Assembly (NCBI GenBank): GCA_947259865.1
Contig: CAMYNZ010000332.1
Coordinates: 1 to 7,640, forward strand
Source of the DNA: an uncultured Desulfobacterales bacterium
Lineage (GTDB): Bacteria; Desulfobacterota; Desulfobacteria; Desulfobacterales; G020354645
DNA: 7,640 nt
Direction: 5' to 3'
Part shown: positions 1 through 5,895 of the stretch, piece by piece
Layout of the letters: each line of letters begins with the position of its first letter
Position numbering within the stretch: the first letter of the stretch is position 1
Notes under the pieces: generated by a model
Databases searched by the model: none
Seen by the model: only the letters and a program-made list of their open reading frames with translations
What the model was told of the DNA's origin: nothing
Program-made: the position numbers and the translations under genes

Positions 1-843
1 CACATCATTGAAAAAATCGCGGGACCATATTCCCAGCGAATCCGGGTTGCTCACAAAGGGTTCCACCTCCCGGCGTGCCTGGTCAACGGATAAACGCTCG
101 ATGGCACCATGCATCAATTTTTTGAAGTCTTCCGTGGAAAGGGCCTCTTTCTTTTTCCAATGACCGCTTTGTCGCATGCGTTGCTCCAGATGAGACAGGT
201 GAAGCTGCGGGTGGTGGGCGGCATACCACACAAGATCGTACCAGTCGCGACCTTTCACCCGTGTTTTCCACTTGCGACACAGAATCGCGTGCATCTTGCC
301 GGCAAACAGATCCGGCAGGGCGTATGCCCTCACCGCAAAAGGGATCGGCAGCAGCAAATACTTATTCTCGGTTGAAAATCCAGGTGGCGGATCTGTATCG
401 ACCTCCAATTTTATCTTCAGCACCTGACCGCGCGGCACTTCGCGCAGGATCTCTTCAGCGGTTTCGATGACCAACAATTGATTCAGCGTGTCGGCCTTTA
501 AAAAAGCCGACTGAACGGCACTTTTGACCGCCTTTTTTCGCTGCTCGATCCGGACATCAAAACCGAATGCCTCCAGTTCTTTTTTCAAAGAAGCCAGATA
601 TTTTGCGATATCGAAATCATTCATCGGTTTCAGCAGCGAAAAATCCAGATCCTCTGAAAACCGGTCCAACCCGTACAATACACGCATCGCCGTTCCGCCG
701 TAAAATGCGGCCTTTTCAAAAAATTTACTGCGCCACAGTCCCAGGAGGGCAATCTCCTGCATAATTTCACGCAACGCCCGCATGGTATCTTCAAGTCTGC
801 CGGAGTCGTATTTGGCGAGCATCCGGGCCAGGGCTTCATGCAT
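1..843 (-). CDS. abiEii: AbiEii/AbiGii-family nucleotidyltransferase toxin (3' end beyond window)
   Basis: This open frame runs without a stop for 281 codons from the ATG at 843 to the left edge, so only the last residues should be missing. Residues 48-69 carry the family hallmark: FYGGTAMR followed by RFSEDLDFSL, which gives the GG(T/S) nucleotide-binding turn and the acidic pair D65/D67. Residues 181-203 carry the second half of the active site, AGKMHAI then KGRDWYDL, with K183, D200 and D203. In known type IV-like AbiE systems such proteins are cytosolic nucleotidyltransferases, and some modify tRNA. The substrate here cannot be read from sequence. The start is fixed by a GAGGTG ribosome site about 5 bases upstream. 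The ATG lies inside the end of the antitoxin gene (8-base overlap), so the pair is probably translationally coupled. The gene is intact as far as it is visible. Confidence 0.88.
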   Translation of the reverse strand, partial: MHEALARMLAKYDSGRLEDTMRALREIMQEIALLGLWRSKFFEKAAFYGGTAMRVLYGLDRFSEDLDFSLLKPMNDFDIAKYLASLKKELEAFGFDVRIEQRKKAVKSAVQSAFLKADTLNQLLVIETAEEILREVPRGQVLKIKLEVDTDPPPGFSTENKYLLLPIPFAVRAYALPDLFAGKMHAILCRKWKTRVKGRDWYDLVWYAAHHPQLHLSHLEQRMRQSGHWKKKEALSTEDFKKLMHGAIERLSVDQARREVEPFVSNPDSLGIWSRDFFNDV

Positions 844-1546
844 GATCCACCTCACGCGAGGATTGCTCGAGGCGCTGCAGAAGGTTACACAACAGTTGCA
901 GTTTGCGGGAGCCGTAACGATGGGCGATAGCGCCCAAATGCGCATTGTTCAGTTTCGTCAGTGCCGCCGGATCGACCCGCAGGTTGTTCTCCAGATAGTC
1001 CAATAGCTGGCCCTGGGTTTGAAGGCCGTTTCCACGGTCATCACGTATTTTATCGGCCAGCGCCTTTTCAGGGGTTGCGATTAGAAAAGATCGACCGTTA
1101 TCAAGTTCAATGCGGTCCATTCCGATGCGAAACGCAGCCAGTGGAATCATCCGATAGCGAAACAGACCGACCGGTGTTGCGTACTTGCGCGAACGGCCGG
1201 TGGTCACCGAAGTAACTGCTTCCACCCGTTCCGGTATCAATCCGAAATAGTGCAGGGCATATTCCAGCGAAATGTAAGAAGGTCCGTAAATAAGGTTTGC
1301 CAGAATCTCCCGCGAAAAGGGCCGTCGCCGGTAATCCTCCCCAAAAATATAAATCCCCTTCTTGACCCGGATGATCACGCCCTTTCGCAAAAGGTCTGAA
1401 ATCTTATCCCGGGGCCTGGAATACCGCCCCAAAGCGTGCAGCAATGTCTGATAGTCGAACTCTTCACTTGGTATGTGCTTGCGTATGGATTCCATTACAG
1501 AAAAAATATCATAATTAAGCATAGTATGTCGACATTTTTTCGACAT
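836..1546 (-). CDS. abiEi: AbiEi-type antitoxin / transcriptional autoregulator
   Basis: This 236-residue protein has a likely winged-helix DNA-binding domain at residues 15-68 (DYQTLLHALG, then DLLRKGVIIRVKKGIYIFG). The AbiEi-type C-terminal region follows, with the recognisable YISLEYALHYFGLIPE (91-106) and TPEKALADKI (158-167). In studied AbiE systems this protein neutralises the AbiEii nucleotidyltransferase and represses its own promoter by binding inverted repeats. Its position directly upstream of, and overlapping, the toxin gene fits that role. The start is uncertain. The first ATG (1546) lies inside a perfect inverted repeat, and two later in-frame ATGs (1522, residue 9; 1495, residue 18) are possible. 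None has a clear Shine-Dalgarno sequence, so leaderless or very short-leader translation may apply. The operator-like repeat at the start supports autorepression. Confidence 0.85.
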   Translation of the reverse strand: MSKKCRHTMLNYDIFSVMESIRKHIPSEEFDYQTLLHALGRYSRPRDKISDLLRKGVIIRVKKGIYIFGEDYRRRPFSREILANLIYGPSYISLEYALHYFGLIPERVEAVTSVTTGRSRKYATPVGLFRYRMIPLAAFRIGMDRIELDNGRSFLIATPEKALADKIRDDRGNGLQTQGQLLDYLENNLRVDPAALTKLNNAHLGAIAHRYGSRKLQLLCNLLQRLEQSSREVDHA

Positions 1547-1552
1547 ACTATG
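1520..1552. promoter_or_regulatory. Perfect 13-bp inverted repeat at the abiEi start, probable AbiEi operator
   Basis: CATAGTATGTCGA (1520-1532) and its exact reverse complement TCGACATACTATG (1540-1552) flank a 7-base spacer. The left arm also contains the 10-bp palindrome ATGTCGACAT (1526-1535). On the coding (minus) strand a perfect TTGACA (1551-1556) overlaps the outer edge of the repeat, but no good -10 lies 16-18 bases after it. A second candidate promoter upstream is GTGCCA (1617-1622), 17 bases, TAAAAT (1594-1599). AbiEi proteins are known to bind paired inverted repeats in their own promoters, so an autoregulatory operator is the natural reading. A hairpin in the mRNA 5' end hiding the start codon is the alternative. 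Confidence 0.6.
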
Positions 1553-1593
1553 TCAATTTTGAGCTATCGGGAAGAATTTGAGGGACATCTATG

Positions 1594-1622
1594 ATTTTAT
1601 GCGTTTCTAGATCGCCTGGCAC
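1594..1622 (-). promoter_or_regulatory. Candidate promoter for abiEi-abiEii
   Basis: On the minus strand GTGCCA (4 of 6 matches to the -35 consensus) is separated by 17 bases from TAAAAT (5 of 6 matches to the -10). Transcription would start near 1587 and run through the inverted repeat at 1520-1552 before reaching abiEi. The call rests on consensus matching only, and the TTGACA at 1551-1556 is a competing -35. Confidence 0.25.
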
Positions 1623-1639
1623 GCTGGTTTCAGGGCGAT
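1611..1639. repeat. Imperfect inverted repeat downstream of the 106-residue gene
   Basis: ATCGCCTG (1611-1618) pairs with CAGGGCGAT (1631-1639) with one bulged base and a 12-base loop. A second small hairpin CGCGC-TTT-GCGCG lies at 1646-1658. Neither is followed by a T-run on either strand, so a classical terminator is not supported. They may be a factor-dependent stop for the minus-strand gene ending at 1734, or part of a recombination-site-like structure. Confidence 0.3.
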
Positions 1640-1733
1640 AGGGGGCGCGCTTTGCGCGAGCTCACGGGTTAAACCGGATGCTTTCCAAAACCGCATTGCT
1701 TTAGGCGTCTAACTTCAAGCTTTTGTTAGGCAA

Positions 1734-2054
1734 TCACTTTTTAGGGAGATCAATTATTTTGCCTTGGCTGCTTTTATTGCTTTTTACGTTTTTCACTTTT
1801 CTGAGCAAATGAGGTGAAACATTCCATTTTTGCCCTGATTCGGTAATCACAGTAACCGTTTTCTGGTTGTACTTAACCAGCGTACCAAATTGCTTACCTC
1901 TACCAGAGGGTTCAAAACAAACTTGATCACCCGGGTTGAATTGCATCATTTTTTTATGAGTATCCATCGAATCCAAGAACTTTAGCTTTTCAACTATCTT
2001 GTGATTCAATTCAACCAGCTCATCATAATTCATGGAATCAATGTCAATTTCCAT
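1734..2054 (-). CDS. Small hypothetical protein: N-terminal helix plus KOW/SH3-like domain
   Basis: This gene encodes 106 residues. I recognise the general look of a conserved hypothetical family but no assigned function. Residues 8-35 (YDELVELNHKIVEKLKFLDS) should form a charged, possibly coiled-coil helix. Residues 37-82 look like a small beta-barrel of the KOW/SH3 type: FNPGDQVCFEPSGRGKQ, GTLVKYNQKTVTVITESG, QKWNVSPHLLRKV. The C-terminus is lysine-rich (KNVKSNKSSQGK), consistent with nucleic-acid contact. The start is supported by GAGGTG six bases upstream of the ATG. The gene stands alone on the minus strand between fic and abiE, with more than 180 bases on either side, so it is probably its own unit. 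Nucleic-acid or ribosome binding is inference from fold-like features only. Confidence 0.7.
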   Translation of the reverse strand: MEIDIDSMNYDELVELNHKIVEKLKFLDSMDTHKKMMQFNPGDQVCFEPSGRGKQFGTLVKYNQKTVTVITESGQKWNVSPHLLRKVKNVKSNKSSQGKIIDLPKK

Positions 2055-2143
2055 AATTCACACCTCGATAGGATTATGCATAAAATCGCAACGCCTTGCT
2101 CCGTAAATACCATTGGTTATACCTAAGGCCGATCCTGTCACTT

Positions 2144-2170
2144 TTGGAGGTCACAATTTGTGACCTCCAA
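2144..2170. repeat. 27-bp near-perfect palindrome between fic and the 106-residue gene
   Basis: TTGGAGGTCACAA (2144-2156) is followed by one centre base and its exact reverse complement TTGTGACCTCCAA (2158-2170). As RNA it would form an 11-bp stem with a five-base loop. It lies about 110 bases after the fic stop and about 90 bases before the start of the 106-residue gene. No T-run follows on either strand, so it is either a dimeric-protein operator or a non-canonical hairpin terminator. Confidence 0.6.
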
Positions 2171-2278
2171 TTCTAAATTTCATCGACAGTGATATATGTT
2201 CGCTGATGGATGAATACCAGAAATAAGAGAAGTTGGAAAGCTTTGAGCCCCTGTAAACAGAAACATTTTTCCTTGATT

Positions 2279-3301
2279 TTAGTAAGGAACATAGAAGGTT
2301 CCCCTTCCCTTTCCCTGCTTTACCAATCGACCGTTTTTGACAAGCTGCTGAACATGTTTTTTTACCGTATTTCGATTGGCCTGGAGCACCTTTGAAATGA
2401 AAGATATACTGATGCGGCCGTGTTCCCGTGCCAGATGGATGATACTCGCCGATAGCTCGGGTAAAGTATGCGCTTTCCTTTCCCGTTCAAGCTTTTCGAG
2501 CAGATGATTCTTTTGCTTTCTCAGCATTTCGAGGAAAAACTCCGCCCAGGTCAAAGAAAAATTCTCGTCTGAGATAAGGTTCTTTTGCGAGTCCCTCAAT
2601 GCCAGGTAATATTGATCCTTGTTGGCTTCAACGATTCTCTCGTGTGAACTGTACTGAACGAAATCGTACCCGCTGCGCAGCATCATTAAATTGGTTAATA
2701 TCCGTGCCAGACGACCGTTACCATCCTGAAACGGATGAATTGCCAGGAAACGCAGCACGAAATCAGCTATTGCAAGCAGCGGATGAATATCCTCATCTTG
2801 CAGGCGTTTTCGGGTCAGTGCTACGAGGGACGCCATCAGCGCTGGTGTCTGAATGGGCGTGGCGGTTTCAAATATGATTCCAATCTGATTGCCATCGGAA
2901 TCGAAAGCGGCCACATGGTTCGGATGTTTTTTATATTCGCCCAGGTGCCAGTTGTCTTTGCTGGAAAACTGCAGCAAAACTTTGTGAAGGTATTTTAAGT
3001 TGTTTTCGCTAACATCGATTTCCCCGGCACTTTCCTGGATCAATTGCATTGCTTTTGCGTAACCGGCAACTTCCTGCTCATCCCGACTCCGGAATGAACG
3101 CAGGTCCAATCCCTTCAGAAGCGCTGAAACTTCCGAATCGCTCAACCGTGAGCCTTCAATACGAGTGGAAGAGCCGATTGATTCAATGGTGGCAACCACA
3201 CGAAGTGTCGATAGAGTTTGAGAGGACATGCTATCCAAAGCATTCCAATGGCCCTTGAACTCATCGATTTCGGCGATCAATTTGAGAACTCGGGGTGTCA
3301 T
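2279..3301 (-). CDS. fic: Fic-family protein adenylyltransferase with C-terminal winged helix (class II Fic)
   Basis: This 340-residue Fic protein carries the complete catalytic signature HPFQDGNGRLAR at residues 189-200: base H189, acidic D193, and R197 and R200 for the triphosphate. Upstream, STRIEG (45-50) matches the inhibitory (S/T)xxxE(G/N) motif whose glutamate blocks ATP gamma-phosphate placement. Its N-terminal position marks an auto-inhibited class II Fic. The flap region is around 121-148 (GEYKKHPNHVAAFDSDGNQ). Residues 285-340 form a winged helix-turn-helix (ISISFISKVLQANRNTVKKH, then a GRGTFYV wing). Known Fic enzymes transfer AMP from ATP to protein hydroxyls. The target here is unknown. 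The start is supported by GGAG six bases upstream. The DNA-binding tail together with the six-box array over its promoter suggests autoregulation. No residues appear to be missing. Confidence 0.93.
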   Translation of the reverse strand: MTPRVLKLIAEIDEFKGHWNALDSMSSQTLSTLRVVATIESIGSSTRIEGSRLSDSEVSALLKGLDLRSFRSRDEQEVAGYAKAMQLIQESAGEIDVSENNLKYLHKVLLQFSSKDNWHLGEYKKHPNHVAAFDSDGNQIGIIFETATPIQTPALMASLVALTRKRLQDEDIHPLLAIADFVLRFLAIHPFQDGNGRLARILTNLMMLRSGYDFVQYSSHERIVEANKDQYYLALRDSQKNLISDENFSLTWAEFFLEMLRKQKNHLLEKLERERKAHTLPELSASIIHLAREHGRISISFISKVLQANRNTVKKHVQQLVKNGRLVKQGKGRGTFYVPY

Positions 3302-3320
3302 AAAAACTCCGAATGATGTG

Positions 3321-3403
3321 TATCCATTTATTTATCCATTTTTATCCAAAAAAATCATCGAAGTCAAGTGGTAAATGGATATAATTGGATATTTTTTTGG
3401 ATA
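3321..3403. promoter_or_regulatory. Mirror-symmetric array of six TATCCA boxes over the fic promoter
   Basis: TATCCA occurs at 3321, 3333 and 3343, and its complement TGGATA at 3376, 3386 and 3398 (first base of each). Spacings are 12 and 10 on the left and 10 and 12 on the right, so all three box pairs share one centre at 3362. The A/T-rich spacers do not match between arms; only the boxes and their spacing are conserved, as expected for protein-binding sites. The array overlaps the predicted fic -35 and -10, which predicts repression, most simply by the winged helix of Fic itself. Identity of the binding protein is inference. Confidence 0.75.
3339..3367 (-). promoter_or_regulatory. Candidate fic promoter
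   Basis: On the minus strand TTGACT (3362-3367, 5 of 6 matches to the -35) is followed after 17 bases by TAAAAA (3339-3344, 4 of 6 matches to the -10). The -35 sits at the exact centre of the six-box array and the -10 overlaps the fic-side TGGATA at 3343-3348. The predicted start is about 30 bases upstream of the fic ATG. Confidence 0.4.
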
Positions 3404-3685
3404 AGCAGGGGGGGATCAAACCTTGATTTGTGATTAAAATATAATTAGCGCCAGAGCACCAGAGGTGCCAACTGGAAGCTGAAAGATATTGTCCGGGAGG
3501 TCTGTGAATCGAAAAATTGGAACATCGGTTAAGATTAAGGGGATTGTTTTGAGTTTGAACAACTCAGCTTGACCGTTTGACTTTTATTGTTTTATATCAT
3601 TGAATAAAGTGGTTTTGCTCAATTTTAGATTCCCTTTTGTTTAGTGTAGTTGGTATTAAAATCATTCTTTGGGTAGGCAACTTCC
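3404..3685. other. Non-coding AT-rich interval upstream of mntA
   Basis: No supportable gene is present. A 27-codon open stretch between stops (3449-3532), with ANWKLKDIVREVCESKNW in the middle and no start codon, may be debris of a lost gene. TGAGTT-TGAAC-AACTCA (3550-3566) is a small inverted repeat just upstream of the candidate mntA promoter. Confidence 0.4.
3577..3605 (+). promoter_or_regulatory. Candidate mntA promoter
   Basis: TTGACT (3577-3582, 5 of 6) is followed after 17 bases by TTGAAT (3600-3605, 4 of 6), about 80 bases before the mntA start. The 6-bp inverted repeat at 3550-3566 lies just upstream of the -35. Support is consensus matching only. Confidence 0.3.
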
Positions 3686-3991
3686 ATGGCAACTGGCAAG
3701 ATCAATATACCCCAGTCGGAACTGTCATCCTTCTGTCGCAAACACCGCATTCGAAGGCTTGCTTTTTTTGGCTCCATTTTGAGGGATGATTTCAGGCCCG
3801 GAAGCGATGTGGATGTACTGGTCGAATTCGATCAAAATGCTAAAGTCGGACTGATTAAATTAGCCGGCATTGAAATTGAGCTTGGCGAGTTAATCGGCCG
3901 AAAGGTCGATCTCAATACTCAAGGATTTATTAGCAAATATTTCCGCGACCGGGTACTTTCGGAGGCCGAAGACTTATATGTCGCAGCATAA
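3686..3991 (+). CDS. mntA: MNT-domain nucleotidyltransferase antitoxin (MntA-like)
   Basis: This 101-residue minimal nucleotidyltransferase is about the usual size for the family. The catalytic signature GSx10DxD is exact: G29-S30, ten residues, D41-V-D43 in FFGS...GSDVDVLVEF, with a third acidic residue at D75 in GRKVDL. In characterised type VII HEPN/MNT systems, MntA adds AMP units to a tyrosine of its HepT RNase partner and thereby silences it. The usual partner gene follows here with a 14-base overlap, but only its first 25 codons survive (3978-4055), so this antitoxin appears orphaned. The ribosome site is weak (GGGTAGG about 9 bases upstream). All catalytic residues are kept, so the protein could still be active or could act on a HepT encoded elsewhere. 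Confidence 0.88.
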   Translation: MATGKINIPQSELSSFCRKHRIRRLAFFGSILRDDFRPGSDVDVLVEFDQNAKVGLIKLAGIEIELGELIGRKVDLNTQGFISKYFRDRVLSEAEDLYVAA

Positions 3992-4055
3992 TGATCAAGT
4001 GTACTTAAAGCACATGCGGGATTATGCTCAAGAGGCGGTTGATAAAGGGAAATAA
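3978..4055 (+). pseudogene. hepT: HepT-like toxin remnant (N-terminal 25 codons only)
   Basis: An ATG at 3978 inside the end of mntA opens a frame reading MSQHNDQVYLKHMRDYAQEA and five more residues, then two consecutive TAA stops (4053-4058). The (V)YLxHMxDYAxEAV pattern resembles the N-terminal helix of HepT/HEPN proteins, and the overlap with mntA is the usual arrangement for such pairs. Full HepT proteins are roughly 110-140 residues and carry the catalytic Rx4-6H motif. No such motif is found in any forward frame before 4418, so the body is gone rather than merely frameshifted. The alternative, a chance short frame, is less likely given the position and the match. Confidence 0.6.
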
Positions 4056-4059
4056 TAAG

Positions 4060-4082
4060 AAAGCACAAAATTTGCGCTTTTA
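4060..4082 (+). terminator. Hairpin terminator after mntA/hepT remnant
   Basis: AAAGCACAAA (4060-4069) pairs with TTTGCGCTTT (4071-4080) with one A-C mismatch and a very tight loop, followed by T then A. The T-run at the 3' arm resembles a weak intrinsic terminator. The minus strand also reads into a T-rich stretch, so it could work in both directions. Confidence 0.4.
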
Positions 4083-4117
4083 ATGCCGGATAAAATCTGC
4101 TATGAAAATTTTGGTGA

Positions 4118-4350
4118 GTGCGCGACCACCGGTCCAAGTACCAGGTTTATGTCTCGGGCCTGGGGCGTCAGGACACGTTCTAAACGAACCTTGAATCCTG
4201 TTATCAGGAGCGCCGACATATGCATTCCGACGGATTTAGGGGACGGGTGAGGACGCGATGCGTCCAGTTCATAGCTCATAGCTGAAGTGAAGAAGCTGGG
4301 ATGCCATGGCCCTGAAGGCCGGGCTTCCGGGAGGCCCATGAAATTATAAC
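4118..4350 (+). ncRNA. GC-rich hairpin-dense block; possible group II intron 5' fragment or structured RNA
   Basis: This block is much richer in G and C than its flanks, lacks a convincing ORF, and is full of compact hairpins: TCCTG-TTAT-CAGGA (4196-4209), GGACGC-GAT-GCGTCC (4251-4265), GTTC-TAAAC-GAAC (4177-4189), CCAGG/CCTGG (4141-4163), and a long imperfect stem over 4305-4340 (CATGG...CCATG with GAAG/CTTC inside). Its left end GTGCG (4118-4122) fits the GUGYG 5' consensus of group II introns and lies just after a terminator-like hairpin, a favoured target of some intron classes. No reverse transcriptase or domain V is seen before 4419, so at most it is a truncated 5' part. A different structured RNA is equally open. 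Confidence 0.35.
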
Positions 4351-4418
4351 ATCAAGATTAATTACGAGATGAAACTTAAAAAGGTATCATCGATCAGAAA
4401 GAAATTTGGGAGGTTGCA

Positions 4419-5237
4419 ATGAGTTTAAAAGATGAATTCAAAAAGATGATTAAAAAATTAACGACAAAATTTACTCCTCCGCCAATAGCAAATATTTTTT
4501 TCCCGCCTTTCTATAAAGGCGGCCAACCTAAAGACGCCCAGTTTATGGCCATCAGTCTCGAAGGCGGGGCGGCCGGCGTCAGCTTTGTCCTCCTGCCTGA
4601 TGAAAAAATGGAAGAATACACTGCTTTGCAGCCGTCGGATTTTGTCGAAAAAAACCCGCGCCGATTTGCGCTTGAATTTGGCAATGACGACCCGCTTAAA
4701 GAGATGATCAGTCTAGCGGCCATTAACGCAATTTGTCAGCATGTGATGCGGGAGGTCAATTTCACGGTTGATTATGCTACCGATTCACTGGGGCTGTTGT
4801 CGGTCTCGGAAGGAGACAGAATCGGCATGGTCGGGTTATTCTTCGGGTTGGTTAAGACCATCAAAAAGGCCAAGGCTGAACTGGTTGTCATTGAAAAAAA
4901 TATACAGTTGATTCAAAAATATCCCAATTTGCCAATTACCATGGATGCGACGAACCTGAGCACATGCAATAAGATCCTATGCACCAGCACGACCATATTG
5001 AACAATTCACTGGATGAGATTCTGGCCCATTGTTCACCGGATGCATTCGTCTCGATTATCGGTCCTACGGCGGGATTTTTCCCGGACCCGCTTTTTGCCC
5101 GCGGTGTCGATGTCGTGGGGGGAAGGATAGTAAAAAACGGCGAATTGTTTATGAAGCTGATTGCAGAAAAAAAACCCTGGGGAGACGCAACCCAAAAAAG
5201 CTGCTTCCAGAAAGAGACTTACGCCGGTATAATTTAA
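4419..5237 (+). CDS. DUF4213/DUF364 Rossmann-like protein, putative heavy-metal chelation family
   Basis: This 272-residue protein has its N-terminal part (about 35-115) fitting the DUF4213 segment and its C-terminal part (about 120-250) fitting DUF364, a Rossmann-like domain named for proposed heavy-metal chelation. Seen directly: the strand-turn IGMVGLFFGLVKTIKKA (135-151), the cysteine segment CTSTTILNNSLDEIL (188-202), and the late glycine motif IIGPTAGFFPDP followed by FARGVDVVGG (213-235). C183, C188 and C205 are possible metal ligands. Relatives often sit near metal or cofactor transport genes, but none is visible here, so the substrate is unknown. The start is well supported by GGGAGG (4408-4413), five bases before the ATG. 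The gene stands alone on the plus strand; a 17-codon upstream frame (4369-4422) overlaps its start and may be chance. Confidence 0.82.
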   Translation: MSLKDEFKKMIKKLTTKFTPPPIANIFFPPFYKGGQPKDAQFMAISLEGGAAGVSFVLLPDEKMEEYTALQPSDFVEKNPRRFALEFGNDDPLKEMISLAAINAICQHVMREVNFTVDYATDSLGLLSVSEGDRIGMVGLFFGLVKTIKKAKAELVVIEKNIQLIQKYPNLPITMDATNLSTCNKILCTSTTILNNSLDEILAHCSPDAFVSIIGPTAGFFPDPLFARGVDVVGGRIVKNGELFMKLIAEKKPWGDATQKSCFQKETYAGII

Positions 5238-5425
5238 CAGCCGATTAATTTCAATTTGTTGCCGGAGAAAAAACGGTTAGAGTTCGAGATTATCACTCTG
5301 AAGCTTTTGCTATCTTTATATTTAATGATACCGGTTTTAACGCAAAATTTTATTAAGATATCAACGATATCACAATTTCGGATAGAGTAACGCCGCTGGT
5401 AAAATTAGCGTAACCCAGATTCTGA

Positions 5426-5791
5426 TTAAAAGGTCTCAACCTCCTCTACAGCGACTTTTACAACATTTTTCACCTCCATGTTTTTCTCAGCATACTCAGC
5501 GCTTAATTGATCGAAGAGTTCACCTGAGTTGAGGATACTGCCTTTCCCCCAAATTCGGCAGCCCTTTCGCGCTGCAGCATCTAAACATATAACGGCCACC
5601 TTGGGATTCTGCCTGATGTTGGCGACAGTTCGGGGGGAGGCAATGTCTGCAAATACAACATGTTCATCATCCAGAACGCGAAACGAACCCTTGGCAGAGA
5701 CATTTGGTTTTCCGCTCCCGCTTGCGGTAGCCACCAAAGACGGGCGTATTTCTCCGATTGCCTTTTTGGCTTCGTCCGTGAGCTTTGTCAT
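5426..5791 (-). CDS. Pyridoxamine 5'-phosphate oxidase-like FMN split-barrel protein
   Basis: This protein has 121 residues if started at the second ATG, and 125 if started at 5803. The second start (MTKLTDEAKK) is preferred because GGAGG lies six bases upstream; the first ATG has only a weaker AAGGA. The sequence follows the small split-barrel flavin fold: the strand SLVATASGSGKPNVSAKGSF, then VLDDEHVVFADI, then the phosphate-contact-like stretch SPRTVANIRQNPKVAVICLD, and RIWGKGSIL. Family members bind FMN, F420 or haem and range from oxidases to stress-related binding proteins. True PdxH enzymes are about twice this length, so vitamin B6 synthesis is unlikely. The gene lies downstream of the transporter on the same strand, but two hairpins in the 213-base gap suggest separate transcription. 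Confidence 0.85.
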   Translation of the reverse strand: MTKLTDEAKKAIGEIRPSLVATASGSGKPNVSAKGSFRVLDDEHVVFADIASPRTVANIRQNPKVAVICLDAAARKGCRIWGKGSILNSGELFDQLSAEYAEKNMEVKNVVKVAVEEVETF

Positions 5792-5895
5792 AATAACCTC
5801 CATATTTTCCTTTCTTTTGATTCCCTTTTGGGCCCGGGAAACATAGGATAAAGCCGCTTATGTGTCAATGCCAGGTCCATATTTTGTAATGTAAT

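Noticed and set aside
3321..3403. CRISPR-like or iteron origin reading of the TATCCA repeats
   Set aside because: The repeats are six bases with 4-6 base spacers and mirror symmetry; there are no long repeats or unique spacers, no rep gene, and the array lies on a promoter.
3449..3532. 27-codon stop-free stretch containing NWKLKDIVREVCESKNW
   Set aside because: There is no start codon and it is too short to assign; at most gene debris, so it is mentioned only in the interval description.
4100..4339. 79-codon minus-strand ORF over the GC-rich block
   Set aside because: It has no ribosome site or domain, and its span matches the hairpin-dense block, whose composition explains the open frame.
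4369..4422. 17-codon upstream frame (MKLKKVSSIRKKFGRLQ) overlapping the DUF364 start by ATGA
   Set aside because: It has no ribosome site; the lysine-rich content follows from local A-richness. It could be a leader peptide but nothing supports it beyond the overlap.
5357..5371. GATATC-AAC-GATATC in the gap between the DUF364 and flavin-protein genes
   Set aside because: The short self-palindromic hexamers in AT-rich DNA are likely chance; no promoter or terminator context fits.
5529..5846. 105-codon plus-strand ORF
   Set aside because: It lies opposite the well-supported flavin split-barrel gene, has no domain pattern and no ribosome site; it is a shadow frame.
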